64,000 bases of DNA. Origin: Candidatus Omnitrophota bacterium. Its GTDB lineage: Bacteria; Omnitrophota; Omnitrophia; Omnitrophales; Aquincolibacteriaceae. Under the pieces are notes generated by a model, which did not search any database, had not been told where the DNA came from, and worked only from the letters and a program-made list of their open reading frames with translations. This document shows positions 51,568 to 61,507 of this stretch, piece by piece. Position numbers and translations under genes: made by a program. Position 1 is the stretch's first letter, and every line of letters begins with the position of its first letter. The stretch spans positions 185,893 through 249,892 of the forward strand of contig JAUYMS010000035.1 in NCBI GenBank assembly GCA_030698625.1. The letters are read 5' to 3'.

Positions 51568-52119
51568 ATGAAAAAAGTCTTAGTGCCGGTCGCCGACGGC
51601 TTTGAAGAGATCGAAACGGTCACCATCATCGATGTCCTTCGCCGTGCCGGAGTGGAAGTCGTGGTGGCGGGCTTGAATGAGGGCGAGATCGCCGGCGCGC
51701 ACGAGATCCGCATGCTGGCGGACTGCAATTTGGATGAAGCCCTCACTCAGAGCTTTGATATGCTGATTCTCCCCGGCGGCCAGCCCGGCGTGGATAATCT
51801 GCGCGCCGACAAACGCGTGCGCGATGTCGTGGGCCGTATGAATGAGCAGAAGAAATGGATCGGCGCGATTTGTGCGGCGCCGCTCGTGCTGCGTGATTGC
51901 GGTCTTACAGCCGGTTTGAAACTGACCAGTTATCCCGCCATGGAGCAGGATCTCGAAGGCTGCCGCTATGAACAGACGCGCGTCGTTACCGACGGCCACA
52001 TTATTACGAGCCGCGGTCCGGGCACGGCCATGGAATTTGCGCTCAGTCTCGTGAGCCGGCTCGTCAGCAAAGCAAAAGCCGATGAGTTGGCCGGTCAGGT
52101 CCTGGCGCCGGGTGGTTGA
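51568..52119 (+). CDS. DJ-1/PfpI (YajL-type) protein
   Basis: A 183-residue protein of the DJ-1 branch of the glutamine-amidotransferase-like fold. The N-terminus KKVLVPVADGFEEIE contains the conserved Glu, LPGGQPG follows near 67, and the nucleophile-elbow cysteine is in GAICAAPLVL near residue 104. TDGHIITSRGPGTAMEFAL is the conserved C-terminal block. The family includes YajL and human DJ-1, which protect against oxidative and carbonyl damage. A purine-rich ribosome site (AAAGGGGAG) precedes ATG 51568. Confidence 0.92.
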   Translation: MKKVLVPVADGFEEIETVTIIDVLRRAGVEVVVAGLNEGEIAGAHEIRMLADCNLDEALTQSFDMLILPGGQPGVDNLRADKRVRDVVGRMNEQKKWIGAICAAPLVLRDCGLTAGLKLTSYPAMEQDLEGCRYEQTRVVTDGHIITSRGPGTAMEFALSLVSRLVSKAKADELAGQVLAPGG

Positions 52120-52147
52120 TTGACCTTTTTGTTCATTGTGCTAGAAT
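52120..52147 (+). promoter_or_regulatory. tRNA-Leu promoter
   Basis: TTGACC (52120-52125), a 16-bp spacer and TAGAAT (52142-52147) with a TGC extension (TGCTAGAAT) form a strong sigma-70-type promoter, about 31 nt before the tRNA 5' end. Confidence 0.75.
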
Positions 52148-52178
52148 TCCCGGACTGCTTTTTTATTTCCTTTAATAC

Positions 52179-52262
52179 GCGGGGGTGGCGGAACTGGCAG
52201 ACGCGCTGGACTCAAAATCCAGTGGGGGCAACCTCATGAGGGTTCAACTCCCTCCCTCCGCA
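52179..52262 (+). tRNA. tRNA-Leu (anticodon CAA)
   Basis: An 84-nt class II tRNA. The acceptor stem GCGGGGG pairs with CCTCCGC, with one G-U pair. The anticodon stem-loop is CTGGA-CTCAAAA-TCCAG, giving anticodon CAA (52213-52215), which reads UUG. A long variable arm follows, and the T arm is GAGGG-TTCAACT-CCCTC. The discriminator base is A and CCA is not encoded (CGA follows). leuS lies 1.9 kb downstream in the same direction. Confidence 0.96.
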
Positions 52263-52291
52263 CGAACCTTCCCAACCTGAAAATTATCAGG

Positions 52292-54067
52292 ATGATGCAA
52301 ACGCTTCACAAACGGACCAGGGCTAATTTTCTCCGCTTTTTTAGTTATGCGGGCAAATACAAGTTTGTCATTTCCCTGGCCATGATTTGCGGGTGCATCC
52401 GCTATTTAATCCCGCTTGTTCTTCCCTGGTCGATCAAGATCCTCGTGGACGATTTTCTCGGCCCTTCGACCACACGAGCCTCCCGGGACCTTCACTTCAT
52501 GATGGGCGGCCTGTGCGGCCTCTATGTTGTTTACGGGGTCATCAGCTATTTTCGTTCTTATCTCGCCGGCCTTGCGGGGAACCGGATTGTCTTTGATTTA
52601 CGCAGGGATCTTTACCTTTATCTACAGCGCATGAGCCTCAGTTTTTTTGACCGGAGGCGTGTCGGTGAGGTCGTAAACCGGATGACAGCAGACATTTCAT
52701 CCGCCCACCACATTGTCGGATCGGCCCTCGTGACCACAAGCATGGATCTCGTCCTGGTCGGCGTTGTCCTTACATTGCTTTTCTTGGCGCATTGGAAGCT
52801 TGCCGTGATCTCATTGAGCGTGATTCCTTTTTACATTTTCACGAATTATTTCCTGACGAAACAGATAAGACAAAAAAGCGCCGAAATCTATCGGGTAAAC
52901 GAAGAAATATCGGGTGAATTGCATGAACAATTTGCGGCGATTTCAACGATTCAAGCCTTTGCCCAAGAAGAATCCGAAGCAAGGCAGTTCCGGCAAAGGA
53001 GTAAACTGCATTTAAGCGCCGTTCTTTCGAGCCTGCATCTGCAATCCATTGCCCTGGGGATCACCGGTTTTTTAACGGCCATCGGCCCCATTTTGGTTCT
53101 GTGGTACGGCACCGCAGAGGTATGGGGGGGCCGATTGTCTGTCGGCAGCCTCATGGCTTTCTACGCCTATCTGGGGATGCTTTATCAGCCGATTCAACGG
53201 CTCACCGAACTGAACTTTGTTTTAACGAATAGTCTCGCCGCCATTGACCGGATCTTTGAAATCTTTGACACGTACCCCGAAGTCCATGAAAAACCCAACG
53301 CCGTCAGCATGGAAAAGATTCAAGGTACGGTAACCTTCAAAAATGTGAGTTTCGCTTACGAAGGGCGAGCCGAGGTTTATTCGCATTTTTCGGCGGTAAT
53401 CCCCGAGGGTACGACGGTCGCCTTGGTAGGCCCGAGCGGCGCCGGGAAGTCGACGCTCGCCAAATTGATTTTGAGGTTTTATGATCCCCAAGAGGGAAGC
53501 ATCATGATCGACAGCAAGGATATTCGCGCATTCACATTAAAGTCACTGCGTCAGAATGTTGCATTTGTGGCTCAGGACCCGATCCTCTTAAGCGGAACCA
53601 TCCTTGAAAACCTCAGGTATGGCAGGCCCAATGCATCGTTGGCGGAAGTAAAAGCAGCCGCACATGCGGCTTCTGCCGACGCCTTTATCGAAGCCATGCC
53701 GGACGGTTATGAATCCGAAATCGGCGAACGCGGAGTCAAGCTTTCCGGAGGCGAAAAACAGCGGCTGGCCATTGCGCGTGCCTTTCTGAAAGATTCTCCG
53801 ATCCTGATCATGGATGAACCCACATCCTCCCTTGATGCGAAGTCCGAGGAGTTAATCAAAAAGGCATTAACGGGACTACTGTGGCATAGGACGGCGATCG
53901 TCATTGCTCACCGTCTTTCCACCATTGAACACGCGGATCAGATCCTTGTGATGGACCGGGGCGCCATCATCGAACAGGGTAAGCACCAGGATCTCATAAA
54001 AAATGAAAAGGGTCTTTACCGGCAGTATCTGAGAAGCCAAATAACTTTTTATGGCGCCGGCGCGTGA
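52292..54067 (+). CDS. ABC exporter, fused permease and ATPase (MsbA-like)
   Basis: A 591-residue half-transporter. Residues about 20-315 form the six-helix type I exporter membrane domain, and about 340-585 the ATPase. Walker A is GPSGAGKST near residue 380, the signature LSGGEKQR near 487 and Walker B LIMDEPTSSLD near 507; the H-loop (IAHRLST) is intact. It should work as a homodimer. Similarity is to lipid A/lipid or drug exporters; the cargo is not predictable. It starts at ATG 52292 or 52295, about 30 bp after the tRNA. Confidence 0.92.
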   Translation: MMQTLHKRTRANFLRFFSYAGKYKFVISLAMICGCIRYLIPLVLPWSIKILVDDFLGPSTTRASRDLHFMMGGLCGLYVVYGVISYFRSYLAGLAGNRIVFDLRRDLYLYLQRMSLSFFDRRRVGEVVNRMTADISSAHHIVGSALVTTSMDLVLVGVVLTLLFLAHWKLAVISLSVIPFYIFTNYFLTKQIRQKSAEIYRVNEEISGELHEQFAAISTIQAFAQEESEARQFRQRSKLHLSAVLSSLHLQSIALGITGFLTAIGPILVLWYGTAEVWGGRLSVGSLMAFYAYLGMLYQPIQRLTELNFVLTNSLAAIDRIFEIFDTYPEVHEKPNAVSMEKIQGTVTFKNVSFAYEGRAEVYSHFSAVIPEGTTVALVGPSGAGKSTLAKLILRFYDPQEGSIMIDSKDIRAFTLKSLRQNVAFVAQDPILLSGTILENLRYGRPNASLAEVKAAAHAASADAFIEAMPDGYESEIGERGVKLSGGEKQRLAIARAFLKDSPILIMDEPTSSLDAKSEELIKKALTGLLWHRTAIVIAHRLSTIEHADQILVMDRGAIIEQGKHQDLIKNEKGLYRQYLRSQITFYGAGA

Positions 54068-54076
54068 ATCTCCGTA

Positions 54077-54106
54077 TTGCCCTTCTGATATAAGTTATGC
54101 TAGAAT
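54077..54106 (+). promoter_or_regulatory. leuS promoter with leaderless spacing
   Basis: TTGCCC (54077-54082), an 18-bp spacer and TGCTAGAAT (54098-54106) precede ATG 54115 by 8 nt. No Shine-Dalgarno sequence fits. The same extended -10 nonamer drives tRNA-Leu and the PuuD-like gene. Confidence 0.6.
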
Positions 54107-54114
54107 AACCACTT

Positions 54115-56586
54115 ATGGTTAGCGGAATTAAGGCATATCCATTTCAGACCTTCGAGCCCAAGTGGCAGGCCCACTGGGAAGAGCATAAGACCTTTCGGGC
54201 TGCCGATCCGGGCGAGCCGGGCAGTGAAAAACCCAAGTATTATATCCTCGATATGTTTCCGTATCCCTCTGCTTCCGGCCTGCATGTCGGTCATCTCGAA
54301 GGCTACACCGCGACCGACATCACGGCACGATACAAACGCATGCGCGGTTTCAATGTGCTTCATCCTATGGGATGGGATGCCTTCGGACTTCCTGCCGAAC
54401 AACACGCGCTCGAAACCGGAACGCACCCGCGCGAAACCACTCAGAGCAACATCCAAAATTTCAAGAGACAGATTCAGCGGCTAGGGTTCAGTTACGACTG
54501 GAGCCGTGAAGTGAACACTACGGATCGACACTACTACCGCTGGACGCAATGGATTTTCTCCCAGCTTTATGCGAGGGGCTTGGCCTATGAAGCCGAGATG
54601 CCCGTTAACTGGTGTCCGGCACTCGGAACGGTTTTGGCGAATGAAGAAGTGATCGACGGCAAAAGTGAACGCGGCGATCACCCCGTCGTGCGCAAGCCGA
54701 TGCGTCAATGGGTGCTGAAGATTACGGCTTATGCGGAACGCCTTTTGGAGGACCTGGATTCGCTCGACTGGTCGGAAGCCATCAAGGAAATGCAGCGGAA
54801 CTGGATCGGCAAGTCCGTCGGTGCGGAAGTCGATTTCGAGATTCCCGGTCTTGGGCAGAAGATCCGTGTCTTTACGACGCGCCCCGACACCCTTTTTGGT
54901 GCGACCTACATTGTGTTGGCGCCGGAGCATCCGCTGGTTCAGGACGTTACGACCGAAACGCAGCGAAAGGCGGTGCAGAATTATATCGCACAGGCCTCGC
55001 GAAAGTCCGACCTTGACCGCACGGATCTCGCCAAGGAAAAGACCGGCGTCTTCACGGGCGGGTATGCCGTCAACCCCGTCAATGATGAGAAGATTCCTGT
55101 TTGGATCGCCGACTACGTCCTCATCAGTTACGGGACCGGTGCGATCATGGCGGTTCCGGCCCATGACGAACGTGATTTTGAGTTTGCCCATCAATTTGAT
55201 TTGCCCATTATCCCTGTCATTGAAGAGCCCGGTAAGGGAAAGCTCGACTCCGCTTATACCGGGAACGGCATCAACTATAATTCCGCCACCCCCGACGGAT
55301 CTTTTTCCATTGACGGCCTCGCGACTCCGGAGGCCAAGGAGAAGATCAGCGGCTGGCTTGAGCAAAAGGGGATCGGGACAAAGTCGGTTCAGTATAAACT
55401 TCGCGATTGGCTGTTCAGCCGGCAGCGTTATTGGGGCGAACCCATCCCTATTATTCATGTCGGCGGTGAAACGAAACTAGTCCCGGACAAAGATTTGCCG
55501 CTGCTTTTACCGGAAGTCAAAGTTTATAAGCCGACCGGAACGGGTGAGAGCCCGCTGGCCTCCGCCAAGGACTGGGTTCAGACGACCGATCCCGAAACCG
55601 GGAAAGCGGCGCTGCGCGAAACGAACACGATGCCGCAATGGGCGGGCTCGTGCTGGTATTATTTGCGTTACATTGACCCCGTGAATACGAAGGTTTTCGC
55701 GGACAAGGAAAAAGAGAAATACTGGATGCCTGTAGACCTTTATGTCGGCGGTGCCGAGCATGCGGTGCTCCATCTTTTGTATGCCCGCTTTTGGCATAAG
55801 GTGCTTTATGACTTGGGTGTGGTCTCGACCAAAGAACCTTTCCAGAGACTCATCAATCAAGGCATGATTCTCGGCGAAGACGGTGTCAAGATGTCAAAGT
55901 CACGCGGCAACGTGGTCAACCCCGATTCCGTGCTCGACCATTATGGTGCCGATACGGTACGCCTGTATGAAATGTTCATGGGTCCCCTGGAAATGACCAA
56001 ACCGTGGGCGGCTCAGGCCGTCGAAGGGGTGCATCGTTTTCTGGGGCGGGTCTGGCGGCTGACCGCAAGTGAAGACGGTAAGGCTGCGTCAAATATCGTG
56101 AGCCGCAAGCCGCATGCCTCGGAGTTGAAAACGCTGCACCGGGCCGTCAAGAAAGTGACCGACGACTTAGACCGGGAGCGCTACAACACGGCGATATCCG
56201 CGCTCATGGTATTCGTCAATGAGACGTTGAAGGAGACTGACCACTCGAGTGAAGTCATCGAAAAGTTCGTGCTGCTGCTCGCGCCTTTTGCCCCGCACAT
56301 GGCTGAGGAGTTGTGGGCACGTTTAGGCAAGGGCCGGAGTCTCGCGCATGAAGCCTGGCCCGAATATGATTCGGCCTACCTGGTGGAAGAAGAAATCGAG
56401 ATGGCGGTTCTTGTGGCCGGTAAAGTTCGCGCCAAAGTGGTCGTACCCAAAGATATGTCCGAGGAAGAGATCCGCGAAAAGGCGCTCCGAGACCCCAAGA
56501 TTGCGGAATGGCTCAATGACAAGAAAGTGCAAAAAGTCATTGTGGTGCCGGGGCGGGTCGTCACGATAGTCCTTGAGGAAAGCTGA
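54115..56586 (+). CDS. leuS: Leucyl-tRNA synthetase
   Basis: An 823-residue class Ia synthetase of normal bacterial length. The HIGH-type motif appears as [17 protein letters not shown] near residue 55; the CP1 editing domain (about 225-410) includes the conserved [15 protein letters not shown] and DERDFEFA segments, and [13 protein letters not shown] is near residue 592. The C-terminal anticodon and LSD-like tail regions are present. The start codon follows a -10 element by 8 nt. Its stop overlaps the glycosidase start by one base. Confidence 0.97.
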   Translation: MVSGIKAYPFQTFEPKWQAHWEEHKTFRAADPGEPGSEKPKYYILDMFPYPSASGLHVGHLEGYTATDITARYKRMRGFNVLHPMGWDAFGLPAEQHALETGTHPRETTQSNIQNFKRQIQRLGFSYDWSREVNTTDRHYYRWTQWIFSQLYARGLAYEAEMPVNWCPALGTVLANEEVIDGKSERGDHPVVRKPMRQWVLKITAYAERLLEDLDSLDWSEAIKEMQRNWIGKSVGAEVDFEIPGLGQKIRVFTTRPDTLFGATYIVLAPEHPLVQDVTTETQRKAVQNYIAQASRKSDLDRTDLAKEKTGVFTGGYAVNPVNDEKIPVWIADYVLISYGTGAIMAVPAHDERDFEFAHQFDLPIIPVIEEPGKGKLDSAYTGNGINYNSATPDGSFSIDGLATPEAKEKISGWLEQKGIGTKSVQYKLRDWLFSRQRYWGEPIPIIHVGGETKLVPDKDLPLLLPEVKVYKPTGTGESPLASAKDWVQTTDPETGKAALRETNTMPQWAGSCWYYLRYIDPVNTKVFADKEKEKYWMPVDLYVGGAEHAVLHLLYARFWHKVLYDLGVVSTKEPFQRLINQGMILGEDGVKMSKSRGNVVNPDSVLDHYGADTVRLYEMFMGPLEMTKPWAAQAVEGVHRFLGRVWRLTASEDGKAASNIVSRKPHASELKTLHRAVKKVTDDLDRERYNTAISALMVFVNETLKETDHSSEVIEKFVLLLAPFAPHMAEELWARLGKGRSLAHEAWPEYDSAYLVEEEIEMAVLVAGKVRAKVVVPKDMSEEEIREKALRDPKIAEWLNDKKVQKVIVVPGRVVTIVLEES

Positions 56587-58631
56587 TGCCTAAGGTCGAA
56601 ATCAAAGACAAGCAGATTTGGGTGGGTCGAGAGAGCATACCCTTTGTGTCCGGCGAGGTGCATTACTGGCGTCTCAACCCGAACTATTGGAAGGAAGTCC
56701 TCGCGCGCGTCCGTGAAATGGGGATTACCGTCGTCTCCACCTACGTGCCCTGGCATTACCACGAACACAAACGCGGTCACTTCGATTTTACAGGGACGAC
56801 GCATGACACCCGCGATCTCAAACGATTCCTCGACCTCACGCGCAAAGAAGGCTTCTGGCTGGTCATCCGGCCCGGCCCCTACATCTATAGTGAGTGGCCG
56901 AATGAAGGGGTCCCGAGTTACGCCTACAAATATCACCGCCTCCACCCGACTTTCCTCAAATATGCCTCGGAATATATCAAGCGAGTCTCGGCCGTATTTA
57001 AGCCTTACCTGGCAACGCGAAAGGGCGGGCATATCATTATGGTGCAGGCCGACAATGAGATCGATCCCTGGCCGGATGTCTTCGGTCAGCAGTACGGGCT
57101 CGACGGCAAGCCCGGTATGTTTCAGGATTATCTCAAGCAACTCTATGGCAAAAACATTAAGAAGCTCAATGAGAACTGGGGAACCGAATACCGTCGCTTC
57201 GAAGAAGCCGGGGCATTCATTGCCACCATGTTCGCGGATGAAAAGGGGCTGTTGCTCAAGGGAGACAAGGAATTAAAACGGAACATCGATTATTTTAAGT
57301 TTAAGTATCACTACTCCAAGGAAACGGCCAAGTGGAGTGTCAAGGCCTACCGCGACCGCGGAATTGATGTCCCGATCTATCTTAATCTGTACCCGTTTTT
57401 TTATGCCCATGATTGGTCCGACATGCAAGAGGCCTCGGACTTGGTGGGTGTGGATCTTTATCCGACCAGCGAACTGGCCGAAGACAAATTCGAACAGCGC
57501 AAGTTTATCGACAAGATCCGCTACCTCGGGCGTGTCTCCCGTATTCCCTTCATCGCGGAGTTTGCCGCCGGTGTTTGGCATAACCGTCATTACGAAACGG
57601 GGGTGCTGACGCCGAACCATTACCGGCTCATTTCGATTTCGGCCCTGCTTGGGGGCGTCATGGGATGGAACTGGTACATGCTGGTCAACCGCGACAACTG
57701 GTATATGTCACCCATTAACGAGTGGGGGAGGGTTCGCCCCGAACTCTATAAGGTATTTAAGGAACTCGTTTCGATCTACCGTCAGATGAATCCGCCGGTC
57801 TTGAAAAAACTGACGGAAATTGGAGTCACTTTTAATCCGCTGCAGCACGCGGCCCGCACCCTGCACCACAACAGCCCGATCCTCGTAGGTCTCTATGACT
57901 CCGATATCGACTATGAGCTTTACGATCCGCGTGCCGACAATTGCCCCAAGAAGTTTCTTTTTTACTCCGGGAACCAGTGGCTCGAAGAGTCGTCGCAGAT
58001 AAAGCTCAGACGCTATGTCGAAGGCGGCGGCACGCTTATCGCATTTCGCGATTATCCCCGTAAGGACGACAACTTCCGTAATTGTCAGAAGGTCGGCTTT
58101 CACGATCCGAAGAGCATCCTCTTCGAATTCAAAAAAGAGTTTTCGGTTCAGATGGCACCCGGGTTGCCGAAGGTCAAGCTGGTCAGTTCGGTCTACACGT
58201 TTACGAATGTCCGCGGTAAAAAGATCACGGCCGACTTCGGGTCTTTCGGCAGGCACACGATTGGTTATATCAAAAAACTGGGCAAGGGGAGGATCGTTCA
58301 TCTCGGAGTCGACCCGACCCGCGAGCTCATCATGGAGATCTTGAAGTACCTCAAGGTGCCGCTCGTCGCTTATTCGACGACCCGCGACATTAAGACCGCC
58401 CTTTTCCAAGAGGGCTCCCGTTATTTCCTGGTGGCGGTCAATAACGGCACCGAAGACAAGAGCGCCAGTATTTATCTCCCAGCCCTAGACGCCAACAAGG
58501 CTAAGATGTCGGTGCGCGATCTGGATTCGACGACGACAGAGGCTTATTCGCGGGAAAGAAGAAGCCCGTTTACCGCCGATTTCCCGCGTAAAAACGGCCG
58601 GGTTTTCGAAATTAGCCGCATCAAAAAGTAG
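56586..58631 (+). CDS. GH35-like beta-galactosidase family glycosidase
   Basis: A 681-residue protein. The N-terminal barrel (residues about 1-340) has GH35 features: FVSGEVHYWRL near 20, STYVPWHYHEH near 50 and VIRPGPYIYSEWPNEGVPS near 98. QADNEIDPW holds the presumed acid/base Glu158, and PFIAEFAAGVW the presumed nucleophile Glu325. A glutamine-amidotransferase-like (A4) domain of about 200 residues and a beta-sandwich tail follow. No signal peptide is seen, so it should be cytoplasmic. Specificity for beta-galactosides is a family inference. ATG 56586 overlaps the leuS stop (TGATG), indicating coupling. Confidence 0.85.
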   Translation: MPKVEIKDKQIWVGRESIPFVSGEVHYWRLNPNYWKEVLARVREMGITVVSTYVPWHYHEHKRGHFDFTGTTHDTRDLKRFLDLTRKEGFWLVIRPGPYIYSEWPNEGVPSYAYKYHRLHPTFLKYASEYIKRVSAVFKPYLATRKGGHIIMVQADNEIDPWPDVFGQQYGLDGKPGMFQDYLKQLYGKNIKKLNENWGTEYRRFEEAGAFIATMFADEKGLLLKGDKELKRNIDYFKFKYHYSKETAKWSVKAYRDRGIDVPIYLNLYPFFYAHDWSDMQEASDLVGVDLYPTSELAEDKFEQRKFIDKIRYLGRVSRIPFIAEFAAGVWHNRHYETGVLTPNHYRLISISALLGGVMGWNWYMLVNRDNWYMSPINEWGRVRPELYKVFKELVSIYRQMNPPVLKKLTEIGVTFNPLQHAARTLHHNSPILVGLYDSDIDYELYDPRADNCPKKFLFYSGNQWLEESSQIKLRRYVEGGGTLIAFRDYPRKDDNFRNCQKVGFHDPKSILFEFKKEFSVQMAPGLPKVKLVSSVYTFTNVRGKKITADFGSFGRHTIGYIKKLGKGRIVHLGVDPTRELIMEILKYLKVPLVAYSTTRDIKTALFQEGSRYFLVAVNNGTEDKSASIYLPALDANKAKMSVRDLDSTTTEAYSRERRSPFTADFPRKNGRVFEISRIKK

Positions 58632-58683
58632 CTCTCTTTTTTTTCCCCTCAAGATCGCCCGCTTCTAGCCGAACTACATCTAT

Positions 58684-59493
58684 ATGTACGAATCCTTCTT
58701 CGGTCTTACTGAAGCCCCGTTTAATGTCACCCCCGACCCCCGTTTTGTCTATTTTACCCGGCACCATAGGGAAGCCCTTTCAGCCCTTATCTACGGAGTG
58801 GAGGCCCGGCGCGGATTTATTCAGGTAACCGGTGAGATCGGTGCTGGGAAAACGACCCTATGCCGCACCCTGCTCCAAAAGTCGGGCGAAAAGATTCACA
58901 GTGCCCTCGTCTTCAACCCTAAATTATCCGAATTCGAACTCTTACAAACAATCGTAGAAGACTTTGGGATCACTCCCAAAGGCCGGACCAAGAAGGCCTA
59001 TTTTGATGCGCTCAACCGCTTCCTGCTAGAGGAGTTGAATAAAGGGTATAACGCGATGGTCATTATTGACGAAGCACAGCTTTTGAAGCCGAAAGCGCTC
59101 GAGCATATCCGCCTTCTCTCCAACCTGGAGACGGCGACACAAAAACTACTGCAGATTATCCTTGTCGGGCAGCCGGAGCTCAAGGACATCTTGAACCGCC
59201 CCGATCTGGTGCAGCTGCATCAGCGAATTACGATCCGTTATCATTTGCCCGAACTTTCACGCGATGAAACAGGCAACTATATATTGCACCGGCTGAGCGT
59301 CGCCAATGCGCAGGAAGAGTTCTTTTGCGAAGACGCTGTAAACCTCATTCATGAACTTTCCTCAGGGATTCCCCGAGTGATCAATGTGCTGGCCGACCGG
59401 GCCATGCTGGCGGCCTACGTGCAGAATTCGCGTGTCGTCGATGCCAGTATGGTGGAGCAGGCCCAGTCGGATCTCGTGGGGGTCCCGTCGTGA
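58684..59493 (+). CDS. ExeA/GspA-like AAA ATPase
   Basis: A 269-residue P-loop ATPase. The start YESFFGLTEAPFNVTPDPRF is the hallmark of the ExeA/GspA family; Walker A is GEIGAGKTT near 52-60 and Walker B MVIIDEAQLL near 121-130, followed by the ELSSGIPRVINVLADRAM C-terminal block. GspA with GspB helps insert the type II secretin through peptidoglycan. The C-terminal peptidoglycan-binding domain and membrane helix of full-length GspA are absent. The GspB-like gene overlaps by 4 bp. Confidence 0.88.
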   Translation: MYESFFGLTEAPFNVTPDPRFVYFTRHHREALSALIYGVEARRGFIQVTGEIGAGKTTLCRTLLQKSGEKIHSALVFNPKLSEFELLQTIVEDFGITPKGRTKKAYFDALNRFLLEELNKGYNAMVIIDEAQLLKPKALEHIRLLSNLETATQKLLQIILVGQPELKDILNRPDLVQLHQRITIRYHLPELSRDETGNYILHRLSVANAQEEFFCEDAVNLIHELSSGIPRVINVLADRAMLAAYVQNSRVVDASMVEQAQSDLVGVPS

Positions 59494-60044
59494 GCTTGAT
59501 CCATAAGGCCCTCGATAAGGCCAACGGCCGGGGAGAAAGCGCGCCGAAACGCGCCCCGGTTTTTGCTAAGCCGAGAGATACTTCTGTTTTCACGGCGCCG
59601 GCACCCGAATCTGAAATTATCCCCATTGCCCAAGTAGAACCGCATGAAGAGACATTGGCCCAGCCGTCACTCAGCAAAGAGTATCTATTTTTTGCCATAC
59701 TTTTTGCTGGAATCTTGGCCGTTTTGGCTTATTATTCCCTTGGGTTGAAGGCGACTGAGACCGTTCCCTCAGAGCCCACCGTTGTAAAGGCCGCCGCCTC
59801 ACAGCGAGTCACGACTTTGCGACCACCGGTCGTGCCTCAAGCGAAGTCTGGCGTTGTAATGGCTCAGGAGGAATTCCTGCTTAGCGGTATCAGTAACATC
59901 GGCAATAATCTCATTGCCATTATCAACGGGCAGGTAGTGGCTGTCGGTGACGTGCTTCAAGAAGGACCCGTCGTCAAGGCGATTCAAGGCCGGAAAGTAG
60001 TCCTTGATTCCGACGGCGTTGAAGTCCATCTTACTCTGTATTAA
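59490..60044 (+). CDS. GspB-like membrane protein
   Basis: A 184-residue protein starting at GTG 59490 (GTGA overlap). The N-terminus SLIHKALDKANGRG matches the family start of GspB/MSHA-biogenesis accessory proteins; a membrane helix lies at about residues 65-85, then a Pro/Ala linker and a periplasmic beta domain (about 125-184) with the motif LSGISNIGNNLIAIINGQVV typical of GspB C-termini. With the ATPase it would support secretin or pilus assembly; no secretin or pilin gene is in the window. Confidence 0.78.
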   Translation: MSLIHKALDKANGRGESAPKRAPVFAKPRDTSVFTAPAPESEIIPIAQVEPHEETLAQPSLSKEYLFFAILFAGILAVLAYYSLGLKATETVPSEPTVVKAAASQRVTTLRPPVVPQAKSGVVMAQEEFLLSGISNIGNNLIAIINGQVVAVGDVLQEGPVVKAIQGRKVVLDSDGVEVHLTLY

Positions 60045-60192
60045 TCACCGCTTCCTGATTTAGGACCTAGTACCCTGTTTTCCCTCGGTTTAGCTTCCTC
60101 TCATGGAGGATGGCTATGCCCTCTCTCAAGTACTATCAGCATTCCCTTTTTCTCTTTCTTCTCACCGTGCTGTGCCTTGCGCTCTGGTTTCG

Positions 60193-61044
60193 ATGAGAGT
60201 GCCGGCTTTCTTTCTTGCCCTGGGTTGGACCGTGGGCATTGTGGCGGCGCCGCTCGTGACTGTCGGTTCGCTGTCGCTGCGGTCGGCGGTGAGCCTCGCA
60301 CTGATCCCTCTCTTTTTCACGAGGGGCCGGCGCGCCTTCATTCCGATTTTTGTCGCGTTTCTAGCCCTTGTCGCGGTCCTCTTCTGGCGTCACGAACAGG
60401 AACGGCCGCTCGATGCTATCGAAAACAGGGTGGGCCTTACGGAGTCGAAGGTCAGCGTTGAAGGCGTCGTCGTAAGCTTTCCACAAGTTTCTACGCGGGG
60501 AAAACGTGAGAGAGTTGCATTTGACTTAGACGCAAGGAATCTTCTCGTTGTTTCCGGCGGGCATTCCGATCTCGTGCCGGTGCAGGGGAAGGTCCGCGTT
60601 AGTCTTTTCTCCCCCGGGGCCATACCCGGTTACGGAGACAGGGTGCGTGTCTGGGGCCAACTGACGACGCCGAAGGCCGCCTTAAATCCCGGCCTTTTTG
60701 ACTACGGCCAATACCTGAAACAGCAGGGGATTTACTGCACGCTTTACGGTTTCGGCCGAAAGTCGATTCGAGTGTTAAACGGACACGGAGCGCTTTGGCC
60801 GCTGCGAGTTACTTTTGAGTGGCGGCAACTGTTGGCCAAGCGCTTCTACAAACTTTTCGATCCCGAAACGGCCGTCTTTCTCAATGCCGTGGTGCTCGGT
60901 TTAAGCGCGCAGATCGACAGGCCCACGCGGGAGCTTTTCGCCAAGACAGGCACGGCCCATATTCTGCCGACAGCTAGCAGGAAATGGGATTACAATCCGT
61001 TTGCAAACCACCTTGCCGCCAAAGAAATCGCATATCTCTTTTAA
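60193..61044 (+). pseudogene. comEC: ComEC N-terminal fragment, truncated
   Basis: This open frame carries the first part of the DNA-uptake channel ComEC: two or three N-terminal helices, the DUF4131 soluble domain (residues about 65-200), and the start of the Competence domain, LFAKTGTAHIL. In intact proteins this segment continues AxSGLHV and hundreds more residues follow. Here homology stops at about 60964 and 26 unrelated codons lead to a stop at 61044. Full-length ComEC has 700-800 residues, so the gene is broken and natural transformation through it should be lost. ATG 60193 starts at the first helix; ATG 60103 is possible. Confidence 0.8.
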
Positions 61045-61402
61045 ACATAAGGGGGTTACGAAGAATCAAAGGTCTCACAGAGTTGTTGTAAATGCCTACT
61101 TTGGATTGCCCCAAGAGATATGCAAAAGGCTCGAAAACAGGGTCAAACAGAACCAAAAAACACGGTCTCACATTGTAAAAGAGGCCCTGGATGCATATTT
61201 TTTGAAGGTCAATAAAGAACCCCTTAAAGTCCACCAAAGATGCGAGAAAGACCCTGTAATTGGCCTTAAAACGATTTCTGTGACCATTCGCCAAGATCAG
61301 GGTGATTGGCTGAGAATGATGGCAGAAAAGACTGGCAAGAAAATAAGCCAGCTAGGCAGGGAGGCAATGGAGCATTATTTCGTACCAAACCTCACTCGAT
61401 AA
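61001..61402 (+). CDS. Ribbon-helix-helix-like DNA-binding protein
   Basis: About 133 residues with two segments resembling ribbon-helix-helix units: residues about 30-68 (RVVVNAYFGLPQEICKRLEN and on to KEALDAYF) and about 90-125 (TISVTIRQDQGDWLRMMAEK and on to EAMEHYF). These would be an unusual two-unit RHH repressor, as found in antitoxins or plasmid regulators. No ATG is available; TTG 61001 or 61013 would start it, so it may have lost its true 5' end at the junction with comEC. No toxin gene is seen beside it. Confidence 0.55.
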   Translation: MQTTLPPKKSHISFKHKGVTKNQRSHRVVVNAYFGLPQEICKRLENRVKQNQKTRSHIVKEALDAYFLKVNKEPLKVHQRCEKDPVIGLKTISVTIRQDQGDWLRMMAEKTGKKISQLGREAMEHYFVPNLTR

Positions 61403-61444
61403 GCAGTCTGCAACGTAAAGGATAACCCGCTTTATAGATAGTTA

Positions 61445-61476
61445 AATACTTATTGCTACGAAAAGTAATAAGTATT
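61445..61476. repeat. Hairpin after the RHH gene
   Basis: AATACTTATT and AATAAGTATT form a perfect 10-bp inverted repeat with a 12-nt loop in AT-rich DNA 42 bp after the RHH stop. It may act as a weak terminator or mark an insertion junction; no T-tract follows. Confidence 0.4.
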
Positions 61477-61507
61477 ACATTACATTTATGAACTGGCTTG
61501 TCTTTTC

